A stretch of 23,560 nucleotides of DNA, taken from contig JACIYQ010000297.1 in NCBI GenBank assembly GCA_014359855.1, positions 1 to 23,560 of the forward strand, given 5' to 3'. The translations under genes and the position numbers were made by a program. Below, in pieces: positions 7,694 through 15,163 of the stretch. This DNA is from Parvibaculum sp. Lineage in GTDB: Bacteria; Pseudomonadota; Alphaproteobacteria; Parvibaculales; Parvibaculaceae. A model generated the notes under the pieces. That model saw nothing but the letters and a program-made list of their open reading frames with translations, had not been told where the DNA came from and did no database searches. Every line of letters starts with the position of its first letter. Positions within the stretch are counted from its first letter, which is position 1.

Positions 7694-10600
7694 CGCAAAT
7701 GCCGGTGCGGAAGCGCTGCGGCCCCCTCTTCTCGAACGCATCATCGCCGGGTCGATCCGCTTCCGCTGGGGCGTGCTGGCGCTTGTGCTGTTGTCCGTTG
7801 GGATCGGCGTCTGGAGCTTCCAGCGTTTGCCGATCGACGCCACGCCCGACATCACGAATGTCCAGGTCCAGATCAACACCGAGGCGCCGGGCTTCACGCC
7901 GCTCGAGGCGGAGAGCCGCATTACCTTCCCGATTGAAACGGCCATCGCAGGTTTGCCTGGCTTGTACTACACGCGGTCGATCTCGCGCTACGGCTTGAGC
8001 CAGGTCACGGCCGTTTTCGAGGACGGTACCGACATCTATTTTGCCCGCCAGCTCGTCAACGAACGGCTGCAGGGTGCGCGCGATCAATTACCGGAAGACG
8101 TGAGTCCGGAAATGGGACCCATCGCGACAGGCCTCGGCGAAATATTCATGTACACGCTGGAGGCACATCCCGAGGCTCGCAAGCCGGATGGGACTGCCTA
8201 TACATCCGAGGATCTGAGAACGCTGCAAGATTGGGTCATCCGGCCACAACTCCGGAACACACCGGGCGTCACCGAGGTCAACAGCATCGGCGGCTTCGTG
8301 CGGCAGTATCACGTCACGCCCTATCCCGACAGGCTGTCGGCATACGGCCTCACGATGGCCGAAATTGTAAGCGCGCTTGAGAAGAACAACGCCAATGTCG
8401 GGGCTGGCTATGTGGAACGCTACGGCGAACAATATCTGATCCGCGTTCCCGGTCAGGCATCGGCGATAGAAGATCTGAAGCAGATCGTCGTCGTCAATCG
8501 TTCGGGCGCGCCGATCCGCATAGCGGATGTTGCCGATGTCGCGACAGGCGAGGAATTGCGAACGGGGGCGGCAACCGAGAACGGCCGAGAGGTGGTCCTC
8601 GGAACGGTATTCATGCTGGCGGGAGAGAACAGCCGCGTCGTGGCCCGCGCCGCGGCCGAACGTCTTACGGAGGCGGCGAAAGCGTTGCCCCCGGGCGTCG
8701 AGGCCGTGGCGGTCTACGACCGCACGGACCTTGTCGAACGCACCATCCGGACGGTTGAAAAGAACCTTCTGGAAGGGGCACTACTCGTCATCGTGGTTCT
8801 CTTTCTGCTGCTCGGGAATATCCGGGCGGCATTGATCACCGCCGCCGTCATTCCCTTCTCCATGCTGCTGACAGTCACCGGCATGGTCCAGTCGAAGGTT
8901 TCGGGCAATCTGATGAGTCTCGGCGCGCTCGATTTCGGGCTCATTGTGGATGGCGCCGTCATTATCGTCGAGAACTGTCTGCGGCGATTGGGCGAGGCTC
9001 AGCACCGTCTGGGTCGTCTGCTCGACCGTGACGAGAGATTCGCGCTTACGGCATCCGCCGCAAGCGAGGTCATAAGGCCTTCCCTGTTCGGTGTGACGAT
9101 CATTACCCTCGTCTATGTGCCCATCTTCGCCCTGACCGGCGTCGAGGGAAAGATGTTCCATCCGATGGCTATTACCGTCGTCATGGCTTTGACGGCTGCC
9201 CTCCTTCTGTCCCTCACCTTCGTTCCGGCGGCCGTTGCGATGTTCGTAACCGGAAAGGTTGCGGAAAAGGACAGCCGTTTGATGGGCTGGGCACGGCGGC
9301 TTTATGCCCCGGTCCTTGATACTGCGTTGAAATTTCGAACCGCGATGGTAGCGGCTGCTGTCGTCCTGGTAGCAATATCGGCGCTTGCGGCGAGCCGTAT
9401 GGGATCGGAGTTCATCCCGAACCTGGATGAAGGCGATATCGCTCTCCATGCGTTGCGCATCCCGGGAACAAGCCTCAGTCAAGCGCTGCAGATGCAGCAG
9501 GCGCTCGAGGCGGAGCTTGCACCGTTCCCCGAGGTTGAGAGGATTTTCACAAAGATCGGTACCGCCGAAGTTGCGACGGACCCGATGCCCCCCTCCGTCG
9601 CCGACACTTTCATCATGCTCAAGGACCGGAGCGACTGGCCGGACCCGAGAAAGCCGCGGGCGCATCTTGTCGCGGAAATGCAGGCCGTGGCCGAATCCGT
9701 CCCGGGCAACAACTACGAATTCACCCAGCCGATCCAGATGCGGTTCAACGAACTTCTGTCCGGCGTCAGGGCGGACGTCGCCGTCAAGGTCTTTGGCGAC
9801 GATCTCGACGAACTGCTGCGCCTTGGCGAAGCTGTCGAAAGTGTGGTCAACGGTATCCCCGGCGCTGCCGATGTCGGCATTGAGCAGATTACCGGATTGC
9901 CGGTGTTGCAGATTACCCCCGACCGCGCGGCACTTGCTCGCTACGGTCTCAATATCGGCGATCTCCAGGACGTCATTTCAATATCGATGGGAGGGAGGAC
10001 CGCAGGACAGATATTCGATGGCGACAGGCGGTTCGATATCGTGGTGCGGTTGCCCGAAGCCCTGCGGCGCGATGTCGACCGGATCGGAAGACTGCGCGTG
10101 CCGCTTCCTCTGTCGGGGCCGGGCCCGCGCGAATTCGTGCCTCTGGAGAACCTGGCGGAAATCGACATCGTAATCGGTCCCAACCAGATCAGCCGGGAGG
10201 ACGGCAAGCGAAGGGTCGTCGTCACCGCCAATGTCCGCGGCCGCGATCTCGGCTCCTTTGTAAACGAGTTGCGCGACCGGGTGGATACGGAAGTCGAAAT
10301 CCCGACCGGTTACTGGGTCAGTTATGGCGGCACATTCGAGCAGCTCATATCGGCGGCACAGCGATTGCAACTGGTCGTTCCGGCCGCCTTGCTGCTTATT
10401 CTCGGCTTGCTCTACGCCCTGTTCCGGTCTGTCCGGGACGTGGCCATCGTTTTCTCCGGTGTTCCGCTGGCCCTTACAGGCGGCGTCGCGGCCTTGCTGC
10501 TGCGAGACCTGCCCCTTTCAATATCGGCCGGCGTCGGCTTCATCGCCCTTTCGGGCGTTGCGGTCCTCAACGGGCTGGTGATGCTCAGCTTCATCCGCCA

Positions 10601-10892
10601 GCTCCGCGCGGACGGCATCGGTCTCGACGCAGCAATCCGCGAAGGTGCGCTGACACGCTTGCGGCCGGTGCTCATGACCGCGCTTGTCGCCAGTCTCGGT
10701 TTTGTGCCGATGGCGTTCAACGTCGGCGCCGGGGCCGAGGTCCAACGGCCGCTCGCGACCGTCGTCATCGGCGGCATATTGTCTTCGACGATACTGACGT
10801 TGCTTGTTCTTCCAGCGCTCTATCGCCTTGTGCACGGGAAGGGTGGCAAGCCACTAGCCGACCCGCATATGGTTCCTGCGGGCTCTCAATGA
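7683..10892 (+). CDS. czcA: CzcA-like heavy-metal RND efflux pump (Co/Zn/Cd type)
   Basis: 1069 residues, the expected length for an HME-RND transporter. It opens with a membrane helix and the motif RLPIDATPDITNVQVQINTEAPG found in CzcA/CusA. Transmembrane helix 4 contains DFGLIVDGAVIIVEN, with D417, D423 and E430 at the same spacing as the proton-relay D402, D408 and E415 of CzcA; this DFG-type signature is that of divalent Co/Zn/Cd pumps, whereas Cu/Ag pumps have a different one. The second half repeats the fold (helices about 880-1055, LSGVAVLNGLVMLSFIRQL). It exports metal from the periplasm or cytoplasm through the CzcC duct using proton motive force. The frame is intact and overlaps czcB by 11 bases. 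Confidence 0.94.
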   Translation: MTIDANAGAEALRPPLLERIIAGSIRFRWGVLALVLLSVGIGVWSFQRLPIDATPDITNVQVQINTEAPGFTPLEAESRITFPIETAIAGLPGLYYTRSISRYGLSQVTAVFEDGTDIYFARQLVNERLQGARDQLPEDVSPEMGPIATGLGEIFMYTLEAHPEARKPDGTAYTSEDLRTLQDWVIRPQLRNTPGVTEVNSIGGFVRQYHVTPYPDRLSAYGLTMAEIVSALEKNNANVGAGYVERYGEQYLIRVPGQASAIEDLKQIVVVNRSGAPIRIADVADVATGEELRTGAATENGREVVLGTVFMLAGENSRVVARAAAERLTEAAKALPPGVEAVAVYDRTDLVERTIRTVEKNLLEGALLVIVVLFLLLGNIRAALITAAVIPFSMLLTVTGMVQSKVSGNLMSLGALDFGLIVDGAVIIVENCLRRLGEAQHRLGRLLDRDERFALTASAASEVIRPSLFGVTIITLVYVPIFALTGVEGKMFHPMAITVVMALTAALLLSLTFVPAAVAMFVTGKVAEKDSRLMGWARRLYAPVLDTALKFRTAMVAAAVVLVAISALAASRMGSEFIPNLDEGDIALHALRIPGTSLSQALQMQQALEAELAPFPEVERIFTKIGTAEVATDPMPPSVADTFIMLKDRSDWPDPRKPRAHLVAEMQAVAESVPGNNYEFTQPIQMRFNELLSGVRADVAVKVFGDDLDELLRLGEAVESVVNGIPGAADVGIEQITGLPVLQITPDRAALARYGLNIGDLQDVISISMGGRTAGQIFDGDRRFDIVVRLPEALRRDVDRIGRLRVPLPLSGPGPREFVPLENLAEIDIVIGPNQISREDGKRRVVVTANVRGRDLGSFVNELRDRVDTEVEIPTGYWVSYGGTFEQLISAAQRLQLVVPAALLLILGLLYALFRSVRDVAIVFSGVPLALTGGVAALLLRDLPLSISAGVGFIALSGVAVLNGLVMLSFIRQLRADGIGLDAAIREGALTRLRPVLMTALVASLGFVPMAFNVGAGAEVQRPLATVVIGGILSSTILTLLVLPALYRLVHGKGGKPLADPHMVPAGSQ

Positions 10893-10946
10893 GAGATAGA
10901 AGACGTCCCCTGCCGCAACACATGGGATTCCCATTCGGGTAGCGTC

Positions 10947-12274
10947 ATGCTTGGAGTACTCAGACAAAGGACCTACAGGCATCTGTTTGCCGCGCAGGCG
11001 CTGTCCCTCATCGGCACCGGTCTCGCGACAGTGGCTCTGGGCCTTCTGGCTTACGGGCTCGCCGGTGCAGAGGCCGGTGCCGTACTTGGGACCGCGCTCG
11101 CGATCAAAATGGCCGCCTACGTGGGTATCGCCCCGGTCGCCACCGCCTTCGCCGCACACGTGACGTGCCGCGAAGAACCCTGCTTGTAAGCCTGGACCTG
11201 GTGCGGGCGTCGATTGCCCTAGCGCTCCCCTTCGTTTCCGAGATTTGGCAGATTTATGTACTGATCTTTCTTCTGCAATCGGCTTCGGCGGCTTTTACGC
11301 CGACATTTCAAGCAACCATTCCCGATGTGCTTCCGGACGAACGGGACTATACGCGAGCGCTTTCCCTGTCGCGCCTCGCCTATGATCTCGAGAGCCTGCT
11401 CAGCCCCATGGCCGCAGCGACACTTCTGACGGTCATCAGTTTTCATGGGCTGTTTGCAGGTACGGCGTTGGGCTTTATCGCTTCAGCGGTGCTGGTGGTT
11501 TCCGTCGTGCTGCCGAGTCCGAAGCATAGCGAGTATCGCGGTATTTATGAGCGAACCGTGCTCGGCCTCCGCATCTATCTCGCCACACCGCGCCTGCGCG
11601 GGCTGCTTGCACTGAACGTCGCCGTTGCGGCGGGTGGCGCCATGGTGATCGTCAATACCGTCGTTCTCGTTCAGGCGGGTTTCGGGCTCTCGCAGCAATC
11701 GACGGCTGTTGCTCTGGCAGCCTTTGGTGGCGGCTCGATGGCCGCCGCCTTCTTTCTGCCCCGGCTGCTGGATGCTGTTGCAGACCGCACGGTCATGCTT
11801 GCCGGAGCAGGGCTCCTTGTTGCCGGTCTTCTCGCTGCTGCCGTTGTACCGGGGTACAACTGGGTGCTGCCTCTTTGGGCAGGGCTCGGACTCGGTTACG
11901 GTATCGCGCAAACACCCTCGGGACGCCTGCTTCGGCGGTCCGCCGCACCAGAAGACCGGCCGGCTCTGTTCGCTGCACAATTCGCCTTGTCGCATGCCTG
12001 CTGGTTGATCACCTATCCGCTCGCCGGCTGGCTCGGCGCGGCGGCCGGACTGTCGGCAACGTCTGCCGTGCTCTCACTGATCGCTGCCGTAGCGGCTGTT
12101 GCTGCGACGGGCTTGTGGCCCCGGCACGACCCGGAGACGATCGAGCATGAACATCGATCCCTCGATGACGGCGATCCGCATATCGCAGATGCGGTCCCCA
12201 CCGGGCAGGGCTTTCGTCATGCACATCCCTATGTGATAGACAGCCATCATCGCAGCTGGCCCCGGCTGGGCTGA
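10947..12274 (+). pseudogene. MFS exporter with His-rich C-terminus (NreB-like), broken by a 5-bp duplication
   Basis: The first frame (10947-11189) encodes the first two to three membrane segments of an MFS protein, ending ...AAHVTCREEPCL and a stop. The second frame carries on from VPRRTLLVSLDLVRA with the remaining helices (about 9-10) to 12274. The break coincides with a tandem ACGTG ACGTG (11158-11167); removing one copy restores AAHVPRRTL and a single frame of about 440 residues. The tail is rich in His and acidic residues (HEHRSLDDGDPHIADA, HAHPYVIDSHH), as in nickel/cobalt MFS exporters such as NreB, so the role was probably Ni or Co export. Internal initiation at ATG 11165 would give a protein lacking the first helices. 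A sequencing or assembly error is possible. Confidence 0.8.
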
Positions 12275-12305
12275 AATCGGCGGCGCAGAAGGAAGGCATT
12301 GTCGA

Positions 12306-12743
12306 ATGCTCGATCTGGGCGCTTATGCGGGGTTGTTCCTGAGCGCGTTCGTGGCGGCGACGCTCCTGCCGATGCAGTCGGAAGCCGTTCTCGTCGGTCT
12401 TTTGATGACGGAGACCTACCCGGCATGGACGCTTGTTGCGGTCGCCAGCGCCGGAAACATTCTCGGGGCGACGGTCAATTGGGGGCTCGGAAGAGCTTTC
12501 ATGCATCTCGAAACCCGGCCCTGGTTTCCGGTAAGCGCGGAGAAGATCGAGCAGGCAAGTGTCTGGTACCGCCGGTACGGAAAATGGTCGCTGCTCATGA
12601 GCTGGATGCCGATCATCGGCGATCCGCTGACACTTGCCGCCGGCATTCTCCGGGAGCCTTTTCCGACATTCCTTGCGCTGGTCGCAATTGCAAAGACTTT
12701 GCGGTACATCGTCCTTGCCGCTACCGCCATCAATCTGGGGTGA
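12306..12743 (+). CDS. YqaA/DedA-like (SNARE-associated-type) membrane protein
   Basis: 145 residues with about four hydrophobic segments. The pattern is that of the short YqaA branch of the DedA/VTT superfamily: a proline-containing re-entrant stretch near the start (LSAFVAATLLPMQSE), the GNILGATVNWGLGR motif, then RYGKWSLLMSWMPIIGDPLTLAAGILR with its conserved Gly-Asp-Pro. Relatives are proton-dependent lipid-flipping or membrane-homeostasis proteins, and several sit in metal-resistance operons, but the precise role here is unknown. AGAAGG lies about 9 bases before ATG 12306. It sits 31 bases after the MFS gene and 6 bases before the RcnA-like gene, so it belongs to the metal cluster. Confidence 0.75.
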   Translation: MLDLGAYAGLFLSAFVAATLLPMQSEAVLVGLLMTETYPAWTLVAVASAGNILGATVNWGLGRAFMHLETRPWFPVSAEKIEQASVWYRRYGKWSLLMSWMPIIGDPLTLAAGILREPFPTFLALVAIAKTLRYIVLAATAINLG

Positions 12744-12749
12744 CCGGGC

Positions 12750-13463
12750 TTGTTTCAGGAGATCGCTACACTTCAGCAAGAGATGTATCGCGTCCTGGCC
12801 GGAGAGATTCGGACCTTTACAGGCGATGGCGGCTGGTTTGCCATTGTAACCTTCGTCCCGCTGGGGATAGCGTTCGGTGCCATTCATGCGCTGATGCCGG
12901 GGCACAGCAAGTCCGTTCTTGCCCTCTATCTTGCCGGATCGCCTGCGGATATCGTGCGCGGCCTCGCGACCGCGCTGGTCCTATCCCTCACGCATGTCGG
13001 CATGGCGGTCCTCATCGTGCTCTTCGCCCTGCCGGTGGTTTCCGCCGTTCTCGGCAGTGCCGGCCGCGCGCCGCTGCTTGAGGATATCAGCCGCGGCTTT
13101 CTCGGCCTGATCGGGTTCTGGATGCTGTGGCGCGCCTTCCGGCCGCCGCGCGTGCGTCACCATGCAGCCGAAGGTATGAGCGTTGGCGTGATCGCCGGCC
13201 TCATTCCCTGTCCGCTCACTCTCTTTATCATGACATATTCGGTATCCCGCGGAGCACCTGAAGCAGGGCTTGTCTTCGCAGCGGTCATGATGGTGGGCGT
13301 GGCGACGACGCTTTGCGGCGTCGCTTGCGCAAGCATTTTTGCACGGCAAGGCATAATGAGACTTGTCGCCACGCGGCCGATCCTTGTCGAGCGGGCTATG
13401 CGATCGCTCGAAGGCTGTGCCGGCGTCACATTCCTTGCGTTGTCCCTATTCGTGTTCATCTGA
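12750..13463 (+). CDS. RcnA/NicO-family nickel/cobalt exporter
   Basis: 237 residues with about six membrane helices. The first helix pair contains AIHALMPGHSKSVLALYL, matching the HAx-PGHxKS signature of the NicO/RcnA family, and the fourth helix region has GLIPCPLTLFIMTYSVSRG, the second conserved motif. Such proteins export Ni2+ and Co2+ across the inner membrane. The start is probably TTG 12750, which has GGGGTGA about 8 bases upstream overlapping the preceding stop; ATG 12783, 11 codons later, is the alternative but has a weaker ribosome site. RcnA has a His-rich cytoplasmic loop; here only RHHAAEG (about 131-137) is seen, so metal preference is uncertain. It is the last gene of the metal cluster and converges on the transfer operon. 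Confidence 0.82.
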   Translation: MFQEIATLQQEMYRVLAGEIRTFTGDGGWFAIVTFVPLGIAFGAIHALMPGHSKSVLALYLAGSPADIVRGLATALVLSLTHVGMAVLIVLFALPVVSAVLGSAGRAPLLEDISRGFLGLIGFWMLWRAFRPPRVRHHAAEGMSVGVIAGLIPCPLTLFIMTYSVSRGAPEAGLVFAAVMMVGVATTLCGVACASIFARQGIMRLVATRPILVERAMRSLEGCAGVTFLALSLFVFI

Positions 13464-13592
13464 CCTGGTTTGTTTCGAACAATGCCGCATGCGGCCCTGT
13501 CTTCGCGACCCGCGATGGACGTCCGCGGCGACGACAGAAGCGAGACACGAGCATGCCGGGTTGAGCGTCCGGAACGCAATACGGAAGTCGTA

Positions 13593-14573
13593 TCAGGGCT
13601 TGGCCTCGAATATGTCCAAAGAGGCATGACCGACGCGTTGCCACGGCACGCCGGAGAGAGCTTCAAATCCGCAACCATCTGCGCCAGGGCGTTTCTGGCC
13701 CACGGCGCTGAACAGAAATGGCGCACTGTCGCCGGAGCGCTTCGACAGCGCCGACATAATATGTCTCTTCCGACTCTCGGACGCGGTGACCGTCAGCACG
13801 AGGAGATTGGGAATACCCAAATGAGATCGGTGCCCGCCGGCAGCAAGCAGGTCTTCATAGATCGAAAGCTTGGCGAGAAAGGCAGATTGACCAACCCCTG
13901 TTCGGATGATGGGCATCGTTCCGCGGTCGGCTTCGAGAGCGAAAAACCGATAATACGTCGATGCGCCAACCAGATACTCCAGCCCGAAAACTGCGTCCGG
14001 AATGACCTGACCTCTACTGGGGATTCGGGTATCGCGTTGAGACAAGGATGGACAGGGAACGGACAAGCGAAGCGGAAGAACCGAGCGCCTGGTCTTTTCC
14101 GGTGCCTTGGCGAGAATTTCCGGCCAAGGAACGAAACGCACGTCCGGACGGCCGATCGTTTGCAGCTCGATAGAGGCGAGAGCCTCACAGATCATCAGCG
14201 AATGCACGAATTGCCGCCCTGCGCCGCTCGCCCCGTATGGCATATGCGGACAGGGTTCGGCTGGCTTCCCATGCGCAGCCAGCACCTCCCGGGCTCGATC
14301 GCTGTTCTCATAGGCGGCCGGCAGGTAGCGGGAATGCGCCGTCTCCCACTGCTGCTCGGGCCGGTTCAGATAGCCGCCTTCATGGTAGAGATCGCCGAGC
14401 CGTTCCTTGAAACGCGTTTCCGATGCTCCACCAACGAACGCGTGTATGAACGTCGAGCGCAGATAGCGATAACGCTCCAGTAGTTCGAAGATCGCAAGAT
14501 CGCGTGGCGTGAGATCAAGTCTCTTGCCCGTCGCTTGCCTTTTCATGCGGGAGCGGCGCGGTTTTCCTGTCAT
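13593..14573 (-). CDS. Replication-relaxation family protein
   Basis: 326 residues. An N-terminal winged-helix region (about 20-75: LTPRDLAIFELLERYRYLRS, FKERLGDLYHEGGYL) is typical of the plasmid/ICE replication-relaxation family. The C-terminal half has PDAVFGLEY (192-200) and YYRFFALEADRGT (207-219), the conserved core of the family. The PD...E-x-D layout resembles a PD-(D/E)XK nuclease fold with the lysine replaced; that comparison is mine and untested. The family is named for a proposed role in relaxing plasmid DNA and commonly lies beside transfer ATPases on mobile elements. It is the last gene of the minus-strand operon, 107 bases after its neighbour with a palindrome between. ATG 14546 is an alternative start; neither start has a strong ribosome site. 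Confidence 0.75.
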   Translation of the reverse strand: MTGKPRRSRMKRQATGKRLDLTPRDLAIFELLERYRYLRSTFIHAFVGGASETRFKERLGDLYHEGGYLNRPEQQWETAHSRYLPAAYENSDRAREVLAAHGKPAEPCPHMPYGASGAGRQFVHSLMICEALASIELQTIGRPDVRFVPWPEILAKAPEKTRRSVLPLRLSVPCPSLSQRDTRIPSRGQVIPDAVFGLEYLVGASTYYRFFALEADRGTMPIIRTGVGQSAFLAKLSIYEDLLAAGGHRSHLGIPNLLVLTVTASESRKRHIMSALSKRSGDSAPFLFSAVGQKRPGADGCGFEALSGVPWQRVGHASLDIFEAKP

Positions 14574-14671
14574 GACGATCGCATAGCACTTCCCGCTTCA
14601 CGGGAAAACGTGCGCCATGATCAGCCATGCTCACCTGGGTGCGCATACGGATACCTAAGAGAAGGCGATAA

Positions 14672-14695
14672 ATATTCGATCTACAGATCGAATAT
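14672..14695. promoter_or_regulatory. 24-bp near-perfect palindrome
   Basis: ATATTCGATCT and AGATCGAATAT form 11-bp arms around two central bases, overlapping the stop codon of the gene ending at 14681 and preceding the replication-relaxation gene. On the minus strand it is followed by TTTATC, a weak U-tract. It could be a dimeric repressor operator or a transcript-end hairpin; its near-perfect symmetry favours a protein site. Confidence 0.45.
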
Positions 14696-15142
14696 CTTCA
14701 TCTCTCGAAAATGTTCCGGATATTGCGACATGGCCGCAGCAACCACGCGCCAGACGCATACATAGACATCGACGAGCCGATCGTCGGTCACAATCGATCG
14801 GCCGCCATATGCGTCGCCGAGAAATGAGAGGCCGACCATCATTTGCCCCGCAACCGCCGGCGGCCTGTCGACATCGCCGCCCGCTGTGAAGGCTGTCGCA
14901 TGCGACTTGTCAGCCACTACATGCTTCGCGCCGTTACAGACGCTGCGGACCAGATCAAAGGCTCCGCCGGTCACCGCGCGCAACTTTTCTTCTGGATGTT
15001 TCTCACCTGCCTGCTTCAAGTGGTCCTTGATGTGAAAAGCAACGATGCAGGCCAGATAAGCATGCCGCCGGGACCGCCGATCTTCCCGGAACTCCGCCAG
15101 CGTTGGAAGTACGATCTCGCGCATATAATCAGCCGGCGTCAT
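14681..15142 (-). CDS. Conserved hypothetical protein of mobile elements
   Basis: 153 residues with no motif I can assign to a function. It has a mostly helical first half (MREIVLPTLAEFREDRRSRRHAYLACIVAFHIKDHLKQAG) and a middle section VCNGAKHVVADKSHATAF that suggests a His-containing pocket. No signal peptide or membrane segment is seen. AGGAAG directly before the ATG supports the start. It lies 21 bases downstream of the coupling-ATPase gene in the same direction and is surely co-transcribed, so a role in transfer or maintenance of the island is likely but unproven. Confidence 0.7.
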   Translation of the reverse strand: MTPADYMREIVLPTLAEFREDRRSRRHAYLACIVAFHIKDHLKQAGEKHPEEKLRAVTGGAFDLVRSVCNGAKHVVADKSHATAFTAGGDVDRPPAVAGQMMVGLSFLGDAYGGRSIVTDDRLVDVYVCVWRVVAAAMSQYPEHFREMKIFDL

Positions 15143-15163
15143 GGTCTTCCTATCATCAACGTC

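Noticed and set aside
11150..11190. Programmed frameshift in the MFS gene
   Set aside because: There is no slippery heptamer or downstream structure; a 5-base tandem duplication explains the shift more simply.
13484..13495. GCCGCATGCGGC palindrome after the RcnA-like gene as a terminator
   Set aside because: It is a perfect 12-bp palindrome but with no loop and no U-tract on either side; too short to call.
13470..14483. Plus-strand open frame opposite the replication-relaxation gene
   Set aside because: No family features, and the opposite strand matches a known family along its length.
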